A DNA stretch of 50,910 nucleotides, from positions 1-50,910 of the forward strand of contig RQOG01000149.1 of the NCBI GenBank assembly GCA_003854985.1. The letters run 5' to 3'. How positions within the stretch are numbered: the stretch's first letter is position 1; every line of letters starts with the position of its first letter. This DNA is from Calditrichota bacterium (GTDB lineage Bacteria > Calditrichota > Calditrichia > Calditrichales > Calditrichaceae). The notes under the pieces are model-generated. The model was given only the letters and a program-made list of their open reading frames with translations, made no database searches and was not told the origin of the DNA. Shown here piece after piece: positions 26,183 to 35,057 of the stretch. Position numbers and translations under genes: made by a program.

Positions 26183-27865
26183 TTAATTTTTCTTGATTAC
26201 CAGTAAAGTCTGATCGTCAGCGGCAGATTCAGATCCGCGAAACTCATCCAATGTCACGATAATTTCTTCCTGTATTTTATAACAATCCAAAGACCTGTGT
26301 TTCAAGACGGTTTTCAACAGTCTTTCCTCGCCATACAATTCTTGTTTGCTATTCGCGGTTTCTGTGATGCCGTCTGTATATAAAATCAATACATCGTCTT
26401 CCCTGAGCTGGATAGTCTCTGCTTTATAAGAAAAATCAATAATTCCGATACTAATGCCTTTGGATTTTAATTTGACGGTTGTATTATCTTCTCTTAACAG
26501 TAATCCCGGATTATGACCGGCATTGATGTACTCCAATAGGGATGTGTTTTTATGATATTTTCCCAGAAAAAGCGTTATGAATTTATCGGACGTCGATATC
26601 TCCATAATCAGGCTATTCAGGCTGTTAACAATTTCCTGTATATCCGTAGAATATTTAAAATAAGCTTTTAAAGTGGCATGCAATGTCGATACCAGTAAAG
26701 CGCCCGACACGCCTTTACCGGCGACGTCGGCAATGCAGACCACAATTTCATCATCATTTATCGGGAAAACTGAATAAAAATCGCCTCCCACCTGCTGGCT
26801 TGGAATATGCTTACCGCTGATTTGCAGCCCGTAATTTTGCGGCAAATCCGAGGGAATAATCAAACGATGAATTTCAGCGGCTACCTGAAGGTCCTTTTCA
26901 ATAGCTTCCTTTTCGATTTCCCTGAACAGTAATTTTGAATTTTCTATCGCCAGTGCGGCCTGTGTGGCAAAAATAGTAAATACCTGTTCATCGTTCTTAT
27001 TGAATTCCTTACCATCCAGACGATTCAACGCCTGTACAACGCCTAAAATTTTTTCCTTATAAATAAGCGGTACACACAAAATACTCTTTGTTTTAAAACC
27101 GGTCTTGGCGTCAAAAGAAGAATCAAAGCGTTTATCGCTGTATGCATCAGGAATGAGCAGAGGTTTTCCCTTCTCTGCCACCCATCCGGCAATCCCTTTG
27201 CCGATTTCGACCTTAAACGGTTTTACTTCTTTTCCTTTAGGTCCCAGGGCTACTTTAAATTCCAGTTCTGTTTCATCCTCGCTCATCAATAAAATGGAGC
27301 CGGCTTCTGCCCGGATTACCTTCACGCATTGATCCATGATGAATTCCAGCAGGTTCTGGATATCGCGGCCGCTGTCGATGGCCCGCGAAATCTCCATCAA
27401 AACGGTCATTTCTTCCAGCAGGGTTTGTTTCTGTTCGGACTCGCGCTTTATATCATAAAGCAATTCCACGTTTTTCCACAATTCGCTAAGGTAATGCATG
27501 ATAAAATCCGCGATGCGCAATTCAACTTCTGTAATTTTTCTTGATTTTGATGAAAGGCCTAAAAATCCGAAACAGCGTTTTTCATCGCGAATGGGCAGGA
27601 TGATATCAAGTTCAAAGTATTTAAAAAATGACTGTAGGGCTGAATTTTCCGGCATGGTTTCCCTGGTTAACATATTCTGGTAGAAATTAATCCATTGAAT
27701 TTCCAGGGCCTGATCATATTTTAAATTTTTATCGCCATTAATAACCAATAATGGTTTGATTACATTACCGGTAACGGCCGGAAATAAGGATATGGACTGG
27801 TAATTAAAAAGTTGCCGGTAATAGGAAAGTATATATTCTATTTCAGATACAACGGATTTTGCCAT
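26183..27865 (-). CDS. GAF-domain SpoIIE/PP2C-type phosphatase
   Basis: A 560-residue cytoplasmic signalling protein of the RsbU kind. An N-terminal GAF-like region (about 20-130), a coiled coil (135-160), a clear GAF domain (about 165-315) and a SpoIIE phosphatase domain (330-560). Metal-binding motifs are intact: GGDF at 360-363, ADVAGKG at 379-385 with D380, and LYTDGITE near 500. Such enzymes dephosphorylate anti-sigma antagonists (STAS proteins) in partner-switching stress systems. No STAS or anti-sigma kinase gene is adjacent, so the partner is elsewhere. The ligand of the GAF domains cannot be told. No clear ribosome site; monocistronic. Confidence 0.88.
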   Translation of the reverse strand: MAKSVVSEIEYILSYYRQLFNYQSISLFPAVTGNVIKPLLVINGDKNLKYDQALEIQWINFYQNMLTRETMPENSALQSFFKYFELDIILPIRDEKRCFGFLGLSSKSRKITEVELRIADFIMHYLSELWKNVELLYDIKRESEQKQTLLEEMTVLMEISRAIDSGRDIQNLLEFIMDQCVKVIRAEAGSILLMSEDETELEFKVALGPKGKEVKPFKVEIGKGIAGWVAEKGKPLLIPDAYSDKRFDSSFDAKTGFKTKSILCVPLIYKEKILGVVQALNRLDGKEFNKNDEQVFTIFATQAALAIENSKLLFREIEKEAIEKDLQVAAEIHRLIIPSDLPQNYGLQISGKHIPSQQVGGDFYSVFPINDDEIVVCIADVAGKGVSGALLVSTLHATLKAYFKYSTDIQEIVNSLNSLIMEISTSDKFITLFLGKYHKNTSLLEYINAGHNPGLLLREDNTTVKLKSKGISIGIIDFSYKAETIQLREDDVLILYTDGITETANSKQELYGEERLLKTVLKHRSLDCYKIQEEIIVTLDEFRGSESAADDQTLLVIKKN

Positions 27866-28031
27866 GATGAATTATCATTAATTTCCCAGTGACTGATTTC
27901 AATATACAAAAAAGAAAAAATTTTTATAAATAAAAATTATTTGACTTAAACAGGATGATTTCTCAAAATAATAAGAAAAAATGTTATTTTTAATCGTCTG
28001 AATCATGATTCTTTTAGTTAAGGAAAGGTAA

Positions 28032-28742
28032 ATGAAGACTTACGATAAAATATGCCTGATCACCGGCGCCAGCAGCGGTATCGGATATGCATTGGCTAAC
28101 GCCCTTAAAGACGACGGTTACCGGTTAATCCTTACCGCCCGCAGAGAAGAACGGCTTGCGACCTTAAAATGCGATCAGGTGGATATTTACCCCGGAGATT
28201 TAACAAAGCCCGGATTTATTGAAGTTCTTGAAGATTTTGTATTTAATAAGTTCGGTAAATGCGATATCCTGATTAATAACGCCGGAATGATTATGGCCGA
28301 GCCTATCGAAACTTTTGATATTGAAAAAATGACCGCCATGCTGCGTCTGAATATCGAAGCTGCTTTTCGCCTGACTTACCTGTTTCTTAAACGGTTTAAA
28401 ATTCAGGGTCATGGTCATGTCGTTAATATTTCCAGTGTCTTAGGTACAAAAGTACGGTCCACTGCCGGGGCTTATTCGGCCACCAAGTTTGCCATCGAAG
28501 CGCTGTCCGAAGCCCTGCGCCTGGAACTGGTTGGCTCCGATATACATATTTCCTGCATTGAGCCCGGGCTGGTGCTTACAGAATTACACGATGACTGGCC
28601 GGTTCATCCCAGGGAAGGCATGGGTATTCATACACCGCTGAAGCCTGAAGATATTGTGGAGGCCGTGCGCTACATTTTAAAACAACCCGGTTACGTGCGC
28701 ATACCCAAACTTATGATTTTACCCAAGGATCATAACATATGA
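28032..28742 (+). CDS. Short-chain dehydrogenase/reductase
   Basis: A 236-residue classical SDR. The nucleotide motif TGASSGIG (11-18), NNAG (82-85), catalytic Ser near 134-135, and Tyr148-x3-Lys152 (YSATK) are all present, so it should be active with NAD(P)H. The substrate is unknown; the family of closest appearance is the YdfG/serine-dehydrogenase-like group. GGAAAGG lies five bases before the ATG. First gene of a five-gene operon; the next gene starts 19 bases after its stop. Confidence 0.85.
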   Translation: MKTYDKICLITGASSGIGYALANALKDDGYRLILTARREERLATLKCDQVDIYPGDLTKPGFIEVLEDFVFNKFGKCDILINNAGMIMAEPIETFDIEKMTAMLRLNIEAAFRLTYLFLKRFKIQGHGHVVNISSVLGTKVRSTAGAYSATKFAIEALSEALRLELVGSDIHISCIEPGLVLTELHDDWPVHPREGMGIHTPLKPEDIVEAVRYILKQPGYVRIPKLMILPKDHNI

Positions 28743-28761
28743 TAGAAAAGTCTGAATTCAA

Positions 28762-29391
28762 ATGAAAACCAATCCCTGGTTAGATATACCTTACAGTGAT
28801 TATGAAAATCATATGGATGATCCTAAGGTCGGTCAGCTTAAGGTCTTAAGCGCCATGACCCGCGATATGCTTAACAAATATAAACCGAGGTCTTTGTTTC
28901 TTTTAGGCTGCTCAACCGGGAATGGCCTGGAACATATCGATTGTCGGTATACCAAACGCGTCTATTGTGTAGATATCAATAAATCCTATCTCCAGGTTCT
29001 TGAGCAGCGGTTCAATTCTTCTATCGAAAACTTATATCTGATTCATCTCGATATTCAAAACCAATGTTTGCCATCGGTTAAAACAGATTTGATATTCGGC
29101 AGCCTGATTCTTGAATATGTTGATATAAAACATGCCATAAATAATATCATACCGGCGGTTACTGCAAACACAACGCTTATATTCATTCTGCAAAAAACTG
29201 TAAATACCGGATTTGTAACAAAAACGAAATATCAATCGCTGGAATCTTTGTCATCCATCTCCAGGGAAGTTGATGAAAAAGAATTGGAGAATGAATTGAA
29301 TTTTTATAATATAAGCCTTGTGCACAGAACAGAAACTGTTCTGAATCCAACGAAAAAATTTGTTACACTAACTTATCAAGCGGAAAATTAA
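28762..29391 (+). CDS. Class I SAM-dependent methyltransferase
   Basis: A 209-residue protein with the Rossmann-like methyltransferase fold: motif I LLGCSTGNG (47-55), an acidic residue ending strand 2 (YCVDIN), and a motif near LIFGSLILEYVD. Motif I is a variant of GxGxG, with Cys-Ser-Thr in place of the usual Gly pattern, but layout and length fit a small-molecule methyltransferase. Substrate unknown. Its stop codon is directly followed by the ATG of the next gene with no gap, which implies co-translation. Confidence 0.75.
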   Translation: MKTNPWLDIPYSDYENHMDDPKVGQLKVLSAMTRDMLNKYKPRSLFLLGCSTGNGLEHIDCRYTKRVYCVDINKSYLQVLEQRFNSSIENLYLIHLDIQNQCLPSVKTDLIFGSLILEYVDIKHAINNIIPAVTANTTLIFILQKTVNTGFVTKTKYQSLESLSSISREVDEKELENELNFYNISLVHRTETVLNPTKKFVTLTYQAEN

Positions 29392-30009
29392 ATGAATGAA
29401 ATTAAACTGAAATATCAAAAAAACTCGCCGGAAAAATTACTTAAAACCGACCGTATTCAGATCCTTACCGCTGCTTTTGCTCTGCTTATCGGTTATATTG
29501 ATACCTTTCATGCTTACATCGGCGCACTGATGATTATCCCGATTATTGGAATAACAATCGCCATATTAAATTTCATCCTTGTTATAAGATTAAAATATTT
29601 TTATAAGAAATTCGGTGAGAAACTCAGTCTTTTCATGTTCAGAAGCAATGGCCTGATGCTGCTTATAACCGCGCTGGGATACCAGTTTATAGGCCGTCAC
29701 GCGGTTCAGTATGTATTATATGTACTTTCATTGATCTATCTTTTTGTATTGCCTGTTATTTCCGGCAAAGTAAAAAGGAAATATCAGATCGCCTTCGGCA
29801 ATGGACAAATTACAATCATGAGGCCTGGACGGAATCCTTTACATCACAATATTAAAAATTTGGATGATATTATCATTCAGGGAGATAAACTGACAATAAC
29901 GGAAAACAATAAAGAAAACCACTATTTTTTAATAGCGGAAAATCATAAACTGATAGATGATGTAACTCAATTAATTTCTTCGATGAAAAAGAAAAAGCAG
30001 GATAAGTAA
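29392..30009 (+). CDS. Membrane protein of unknown function
   Basis: A 205-residue protein not recognised. It has four predicted membrane helices (about 24-40, 43-65, 82-98 and 104-121) and a cytoplasmic C-terminal half of about 80 residues that looks like a small PH-like beta domain (QIAFGNGQITIMRP, then LDDIIIQGDKLTI, then NHYFLIAENH) and a basic tail. Such membrane-plus-bPH proteins are common in bacteria with no known job. It abuts the methyltransferase gene and precedes the nitroreductase gene by 35 bases. Confidence 0.6.
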   Translation: MNEIKLKYQKNSPEKLLKTDRIQILTAAFALLIGYIDTFHAYIGALMIIPIIGITIAILNFILVIRLKYFYKKFGEKLSLFMFRSNGLMLLITALGYQFIGRHAVQYVLYVLSLIYLFVLPVISGKVKRKYQIAFGNGQITIMRPGRNPLHHNIKNLDDIIIQGDKLTITENNKENHYFLIAENHKLIDDVTQLISSMKKKKQDK

Positions 30010-30044
30010 GCGCAAAAAGCCGAATAAACTTACCCGGATATAGT

Positions 30045-30608
30045 ATGAATTTTCTTGATCTTATTAAAATCAGACAAAGCGCACGGAAATATAAAGACAC
30101 CCCTGTCGAAATGGACAAGATTTCAAAGCTGATCGAAGCGGTTCGCCTGGCGCCTTCAGCCAGTAATTCCCAGCCGTGGCGATTAATTATCGTAAATGAT
30201 CCGGATCTTAAAAACCGGATTGCAGAAACAACATACAGCAAATTAATTCCTATAAACGAATTTTCTTTGCAGGCACCGGTTATTGCTGTGCTTGTTATTG
30301 AAAAACCGAAAGCTGTTTCCCAGATCGGGGGGCGGATAAAAAAAAGAGAATATGTTTTGATCGACATTGGTATTGCCGCAGAGCATTTTTGTCTGCAGGC
30401 CGCGGAACTTGGATTGGCCACTTGTATGATAGGCTGGTTCAATGAAAAAAAAGTTAAGAAGCTGCTCAATATTCCTTTCAGAAAAAGAATCGGCCTGTTA
30501 ATCACTTTAGGTTATCCCGAGGATAATGATCCTGTACGCAAAAAGAACCGTAAGGAAATTCTGCAAATGAGCGCCTTTAATGGCTATGATATTTTAGATA
30601 ATCAGTAA
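30045..30608 (+). CDS. Nitroreductase-family flavoprotein
   Basis: A 187-residue FMN-dependent nitroreductase-fold protein. The N-terminal RQSARKYKD motif (about 10-18) binds the FMN phosphate; PSASNSQPWR (near 38-47) is the next conserved loop, and the AAELGLATCMIGWF segment near 117-130 is typical of the core. Likely reduces nitro compounds or quinones with NAD(P)H, or has a biosynthetic oxidation role. The natural substrate is unknown. Fourth gene of the operon. Confidence 0.85.
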   Translation: MNFLDLIKIRQSARKYKDTPVEMDKISKLIEAVRLAPSASNSQPWRLIIVNDPDLKNRIAETTYSKLIPINEFSLQAPVIAVLVIEKPKAVSQIGGRIKKREYVLIDIGIAAEHFCLQAAELGLATCMIGWFNEKKVKKLLNIPFRKRIGLLITLGYPEDNDPVRKKNRKEILQMSAFNGYDILDNQ

Positions 30609-30617
30609 AGCTTTTCT

Positions 30618-31514
30618 ATGCCTGTTAACCAGATAAAAGAAATCCTTGAGGAAAACAAGGAAAACCTGGCTTTCATTATAGGAAACGGTATTAACCGATT
30701 TCCCGACAACCCGGAGTCCAGGTCGTGGGATAATTTATTAATGGCATTATGGCGGCAGGTTTCAAAGAGACAGCTGAATTACAGACCTGCAGGTATATCA
30801 ACAACCGAATTCTATGATGTCCTGGAGCTTGAAAATAATCAGCATATTAATTTGCAGGAATCTTTTTGCCGTCTTATGGCCGACTGGAAGCCAGGGGCAC
30901 ATCATAAACTGATTACACAAAAAATCAAATCCTTTAACGCGCCGTTATTAACCACTAATTTTGAAGAAACCATTGCCAGCGCTATCGATTTTAAATTATT
31001 CAGAACCGAGAAGGATGGCTTTACCGATTTTTACCCCTGGACCACCTATCACGGTGAAAAACAGCTTAAATCGCCCGAAGATGGTTTTGGTATCTGGTAT
31101 ATTAACGGAATGATCAAATATTCCCGTAGCATCAGGCTCGGATTAACGCACTATATGGGCAGCGTTTCCCGGGCCAGGGATATGATGCATAAAGGTCATA
31201 AACGTTCTCTTTTTAACAATAAAAAACAATCACACTGGAAAGGACAAAAAACCTGGCTTCATGTACTTTTTTATAAAGCCCTGTTCATATTCGGATTGGG
31301 ACTTGATGAAAATGAAACTTTTTTACGCTGGCTTTTGATTGAGCGAAGCAAATACTTTCGTCAATTTCCCCGCAGAAAACAATCGGGCTGGTATCTGACA
31401 AAGAATACAGGCGATCTCCGGGACGAAGGGAAAAAATTTTTTCTGGAAAAAGTCGGCATTAAAGTCATAGAAGTAAATCGCTTTGAAGATATTTATGAAT
31501 CTATCTGGCTGTAA
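30618..31514 (+). CDS. SIR2-like protein, catalytic His replaced
   Basis: A 298-residue protein of the SIR2_2 type. The NAD-binding loop reads IIGNGIN (20-26), TTNF (112-115) matches the conserved TTN-[YF] strand, the segment YING at 161-164 sits where SIR2 enzymes have H-G, and a GLGL motif (226-229) lies near the end. The expected catalytic His position reads Asn163. SIR2-like proteins in bacteria often deplete NAD during phage defence, but here there is no Argonaute, TIR or helicase partner; it ends a metabolic-looking operon, nine bases after the nitroreductase gene. It may be an inactive NAD-binding protein or use a different base. Confidence 0.7.
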   Translation: MPVNQIKEILEENKENLAFIIGNGINRFPDNPESRSWDNLLMALWRQVSKRQLNYRPAGISTTEFYDVLELENNQHINLQESFCRLMADWKPGAHHKLITQKIKSFNAPLLTTNFEETIASAIDFKLFRTEKDGFTDFYPWTTYHGEKQLKSPEDGFGIWYINGMIKYSRSIRLGLTHYMGSVSRARDMMHKGHKRSLFNNKKQSHWKGQKTWLHVLFYKALFIFGLGLDENETFLRWLLIERSKYFRQFPRRKQSGWYLTKNTGDLRDEGKKFFLEKVGIKVIEVNRFEDIYESIWL

Positions 31515-31845
31515 ATAAACCATTCACTATCGCTGTTTTGCCTATAAACATCATATTAAATATTAAATCTATTAACCGTTTGTATTCGTTATTAATTTTA
31601 CTTACCCACATTATTTAAAGAAAAATAAAAAAACTTCTTGCCTTCAATTATTTTTTTAATTAAATACTGTCAGTTATCTTTGATAAAACAGTATTTATTC
31701 GTTATTGCTATGGACCCACAAGGAACCAGTCGGTCCACGTTTTAAAATCAACATAAATGGATTTAGTATGCAGGTTATTATCCGGCTTTGCGCGGTTTGG
31801 TATTTGACATAATCATTCTGACTCGGGGGGAGGCGGAGAAACAGG
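31515..31845 (+). other. Possible structured leader of the 31943 gene
   Basis: No gene is seen. The stretch holds an IR AAATACTGT/ACAGTATTT (31662-31696), a perfect TGGACC/GGTCCA hairpin (31711-31737), and a G-rich block (GGGGGGAGGCGGAG, from 31825) unusual in this AT-rich gap, just before the terminator at 31846. It could be the 3' UTR of the SIR2 operon or an untranslated leader of the next gene. I do not recognise a known riboswitch class. Confidence 0.4.
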
Positions 31846-31908
31846 GGGCAAGGCGCTGCTTAAATCAATAAACCCACAACGTGAGGAAATAGCGCATTGC
31901 CCTTTTTT
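31846..31908 (+). terminator. Strong terminator or attenuator
   Basis: A 12-position stem with one mismatch (31846-31857 with 31891-31902), loop of 33 bases, followed by six T residues. It stands 34 bases before the ATG at 31943 and 331 bases after the SIR2 stop. Either the end of the operon or an attenuator in the leader of the propeller gene. Confidence 0.8.
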
Positions 31909-31942
31909 AATTATTAAAGATACGAATATCTTAGACTGCAAA

Positions 31943-32776
31943 ATGATTATTATGAAATCCATTATATTAAATATTGTTTTACTGCTTAGTTATTCTGGTG
32001 TAATATGTTCTCAAAATTACAACATGCCCGAAAGCGCCGTTTATGATCCTTCACAAAAACGATATTTTATTTCCAACTTTGGCTCGGGCTGCCTTATGCA
32101 AATTGACAGTTGCGGAACCATCACAACATTTAAATCGGATTTATCCAAGCCTTTAGGCATGGTTCTCTGCGGCGATATATTATATGTGGTAGAAAATCCG
32201 AATAAAATAAGCGGTTTTAATATTACCACTGGCCGTCAGACAAAACAGGTAATCATAGATTCGGCATTATTTCTTAATGATATCACTTCGGATTCCAATG
32301 GCGATCTTTATGTTACGGACAGCCGGAGAAAATCCATCTATAAAATCGAACCCGGATCGATGACCTGTTATTTATTTACCCATACGATATTTTCCGATCC
32401 AAACGGTATCGCTTATGATAAAATAAATAACCGGTTGATAGTTTGTTTTTTCTGTGAAAATGCGCCGGTTCAGGCGGTTAACCTTAAGGACAGCTCTGTT
32501 ACAACAATGGTCTCCCCTTCCCTGCATAATCTGGACGGCATAGCCATTGATTCGGATGGTAACGCCTATATTTCCTGCTGGGGAAAGGGCAGCTTTGCAA
32601 AAGGTTTCCCTTCAAAAGGAATGATCTATAAGTTCAACCCTTCATTTACTAATCCGCCGGAAATTATTGAACTTGAGCATTTTGGTCCGGCAGATATTTT
32701 TTTCAATCCCAAAAATAATCTATTGGTAATCCCTTATTTACTGGATAATATCGTTGAATTCAGAAAGATAAGATAA
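31943..32776 (+). CDS. Secreted SMP-30/NHL-like beta-propeller
   Basis: A 277-residue exported protein. Signal peptide 1-23 (cut near ICS-QN), then propeller blades with motifs such as LNDITSDSNGDLYVTDS, DPNGIAYDKINNRLIV and LDGIAIDSDGNAYISCW, typical of SMP-30/gluconolactonase or NHL-like six-bladed propellers. Acidic metal-ligand positions are not fully clear, so enzyme activity is not claimed. No T9SS tail. Two ATGs (31943 and 31952) are possible; neither has a strong ribosome site, which could mean translational control by the upstream structure. Confidence 0.72.
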   Translation: MIIMKSIILNIVLLLSYSGVICSQNYNMPESAVYDPSQKRYFISNFGSGCLMQIDSCGTITTFKSDLSKPLGMVLCGDILYVVENPNKISGFNITTGRQTKQVIIDSALFLNDITSDSNGDLYVTDSRRKSIYKIEPGSMTCYLFTHTIFSDPNGIAYDKINNRLIVCFFCENAPVQAVNLKDSSVTTMVSPSLHNLDGIAIDSDGNAYISCWGKGSFAKGFPSKGMIYKFNPSFTNPPEIIELEHFGPADIFFNPKNNLLVIPYLLDNIVEFRKIR

Positions 32777-32828
32777 TATCCAGGGAAGACTAAAACATTT
32801 AAAACTCTGAAAAATACCGGGTGTTATT

Positions 32829-34970
32829 TTACAATTGCAAAACAGTCTTGATTTTCTTTTCCAATTGTTTAATGCTGTATGGCTTGGTTAAAAAGTAATA
32901 ACCGTTTTCGCTGGTAACTTCTTTGTTTAAAATCTGGCTGTCCGTATAACCCGAACTTAGTATGATTTTTATTTTCTTATTCAGTTTACGAACTTCCGCC
33001 GCTAATTCCTGGCCGCCCATTTCCGGCATTACCATATCGGTCAACAGGATATCAATTTTATTTATCAGGTTATTTTTATTGATAATCTGAAGTGCAATGC
33101 GGCCGTTTTCCGCTTCGATAACTTTATAGCCGAAAGATTTTAAAGCCGAACTGGCTAAATCGCGTACATCATGATCATCTTCAACAACCATTATGGTTTC
33201 GCTACGAAGACCGAACTCAACACTGCTTTCTCTCTCTGTAGAATCAACTTTCTTTTCTGTCGTTATCGGCCAGAAAATCAGAAATTCCGTACCGGTGCCT
33301 TTGAGGCTGTCAACCTTAATATAACCGTCATTCTGTTTAACAATACCGTAAACCGTTGATAATCCGAGTCCTGTACCATCAGGATTTTTTTTCGTTGTAA
33401 AAAACGGTTCGAATATTTTCTGTTTGGTAATCTCATCCATTCCCACGCCCGTATCTTTAACACGGATCAGAACATAATTGCCTTTTTTAGAGCCCGGGTT
33501 TAATGAAATAAATTTATCATCCATGGACGCTTCGGACGTATGTATGGCAATTTCCTTTTTAGCCGCGGGATCTTCAATTTGTTTTACAGCATGGACGCCG
33601 TTAACTACTAAATTTACAAGAACCTGTTGTATCTGCACGGGATCCGCTTTAATGGATTTCAGACCTTTTTTAAGCTGCAGATCGAATTTTATATCTTCGC
33701 CAATCAGCCGATCCAGCATTTTATGCAGATCGGAAATCACATGATTTATATCTAATACTTTTGGTTCTATCATTTGTTTACGGCTGAAGGCCAGAAGCTG
33801 ACGAATTAAATTTTCAGCGCGCTTCCCGCCCTTAAGTATATTTAGAATGTTTTTATAATGCGCATTACTTGGATCCATATTCATCAGGATCATTTCCGCA
33901 TAACCGTTTATGGCGGTGAGTATATTATTAAAATCATGGGCAATACCGCCGGCCAGCAATCCTATAGATTCCATTTTTTGAGCCTGAAATAACTGGCTTT
34001 CCAATTGACGGCGGTCGGTAACATCGCGCATAATGCCTTCATAGGCAACCACATTTCCCTGCTCATTATAAACGGCTTTCGTTGTTTCCAGAACGAATAT
34101 TTCCTTGCCATCGCGTCTTTTTAACTGAACTTCATAATCCCTGATCTGGCCTTTTTCCTGTATAATTTTTTTAAACCGGTCCCGGTCTTCCGGATTAACA
34201 TATAAATCCTTTTTTATATCCAAGGATAATATTTCCTGCAGTGAATCGTAACCTAAAAGTTTTATTCCGGCCGGATTTATTTCCAAAACACGATCATCGG
34301 GCGATGAGATAAATATCACGTCTTCCGTCCTGTCAAACAGCGATCGAAGCTTTTGTTCGGTCTGCTTTACAATATCAATTGTGCGTTTACCTTCCAGAGC
34401 ACCTAAAAACACATCACCGCTATATTTGAGTAAATACTCACAGTGCTCCTGCCATTCCCTGGCCTGCCTGGTCATATCCACACCGATAAAACCGACGGTT
34501 TGTTTATGAGAAACCATCGGGCACATCAGCATGGACTTTGTTTCCTCAACTTCCATGATCGCTCTGATTGTGCCCGTATGCGAAGGCAATTGGGAAGAGG
34601 TCGACAGTTTTATGGTTTGTTTATCCAATAATGGCCGGATTAGCCAGGAGAAATCTTCGCTGTCAACCCTGTCGTGCATCGGAATTTTACCCGGAATATT
34701 ATCTTCCATAAAGGAATGGGATAATTCGATCTGACGGTTGTTATTTATGAATTTATATATATAGCCGCGGTCTGCCTTAATGAATTTTACTAATTCCTCA
34801 AGCGATTCATTAATTAACAGGTCTATCTCTTCGGGTACAAAATGTATAAAATTGCGCACGAGATGAAACAGGAATCGTTCGACTTCTAATTGCTTTGACA
34901 AAGTTTTGGCATCCAGATTATCTTCTACAGGCAACATCGTCTGGATGTATGATGATGTTCTTCTTTTCAA
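32829..34970 (-). CDS. Hybrid histidine kinase (GAF-PAS-HK-receiver)
   Basis: A 713-residue cytoplasmic sensor with no membrane segments. GAF domain about 40-195, PAS with PAC about 205-320, HisKA with His345 (GGIAHDFNN), HATPase with N457 (NLVVNG), G1 DTGVG (506-510) and G2 GTGLGL (532-537), then a receiver domain (about 590-713) with phospho-acceptor Asp645 (LLTDMVMPEMGG). The HisKA sequence is of the type whose receiver often acts as a phosphate sink or relay. No phosphotransfer protein is adjacent. The start is TTG at 34970, chosen because AAGGA lies nine bases upstream; the ATG 11 codons on has no ribosome site. It follows the giant T9SS gene by 87 bases. Confidence 0.9.
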   Translation of the reverse strand: MKRRTSSYIQTMLPVEDNLDAKTLSKQLEVERFLFHLVRNFIHFVPEEIDLLINESLEELVKFIKADRGYIYKFINNNRQIELSHSFMEDNIPGKIPMHDRVDSEDFSWLIRPLLDKQTIKLSTSSQLPSHTGTIRAIMEVEETKSMLMCPMVSHKQTVGFIGVDMTRQAREWQEHCEYLLKYSGDVFLGALEGKRTIDIVKQTEQKLRSLFDRTEDVIFISSPDDRVLEINPAGIKLLGYDSLQEILSLDIKKDLYVNPEDRDRFKKIIQEKGQIRDYEVQLKRRDGKEIFVLETTKAVYNEQGNVVAYEGIMRDVTDRRQLESQLFQAQKMESIGLLAGGIAHDFNNILTAINGYAEMILMNMDPSNAHYKNILNILKGGKRAENLIRQLLAFSRKQMIEPKVLDINHVISDLHKMLDRLIGEDIKFDLQLKKGLKSIKADPVQIQQVLVNLVVNGVHAVKQIEDPAAKKEIAIHTSEASMDDKFISLNPGSKKGNYVLIRVKDTGVGMDEITKQKIFEPFFTTKKNPDGTGLGLSTVYGIVKQNDGYIKVDSLKGTGTEFLIFWPITTEKKVDSTERESSVEFGLRSETIMVVEDDHDVRDLASSALKSFGYKVIEAENGRIALQIINKNNLINKIDILLTDMVMPEMGGQELAAEVRKLNKKIKIILSSGYTDSQILNKEVTSENGYYFLTKPYSIKQLEKKIKTVLQL

Positions 34971-35057
34971 TTTCTTCTTTCCTTGTAAAAACGCCCGATC
35001 TTCCTGATCAAATATGTCATCAATTAATTAACGGATTCGGAAATCCATTCTTTAATT

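Noticed and set aside
30618..31514. Complete known antiphage system (Thoeris, Sir2-APAZ, DSR)
   Set aside because: No TIR, APAZ, Argonaute or long C-terminal defence domain is present around or in the SIR2-like gene.
31825..31870. A cobalamin or TPP riboswitch in the G-rich leader
   Set aside because: Compared with the consensus of both classes by eye; the conserved core boxes are missing.
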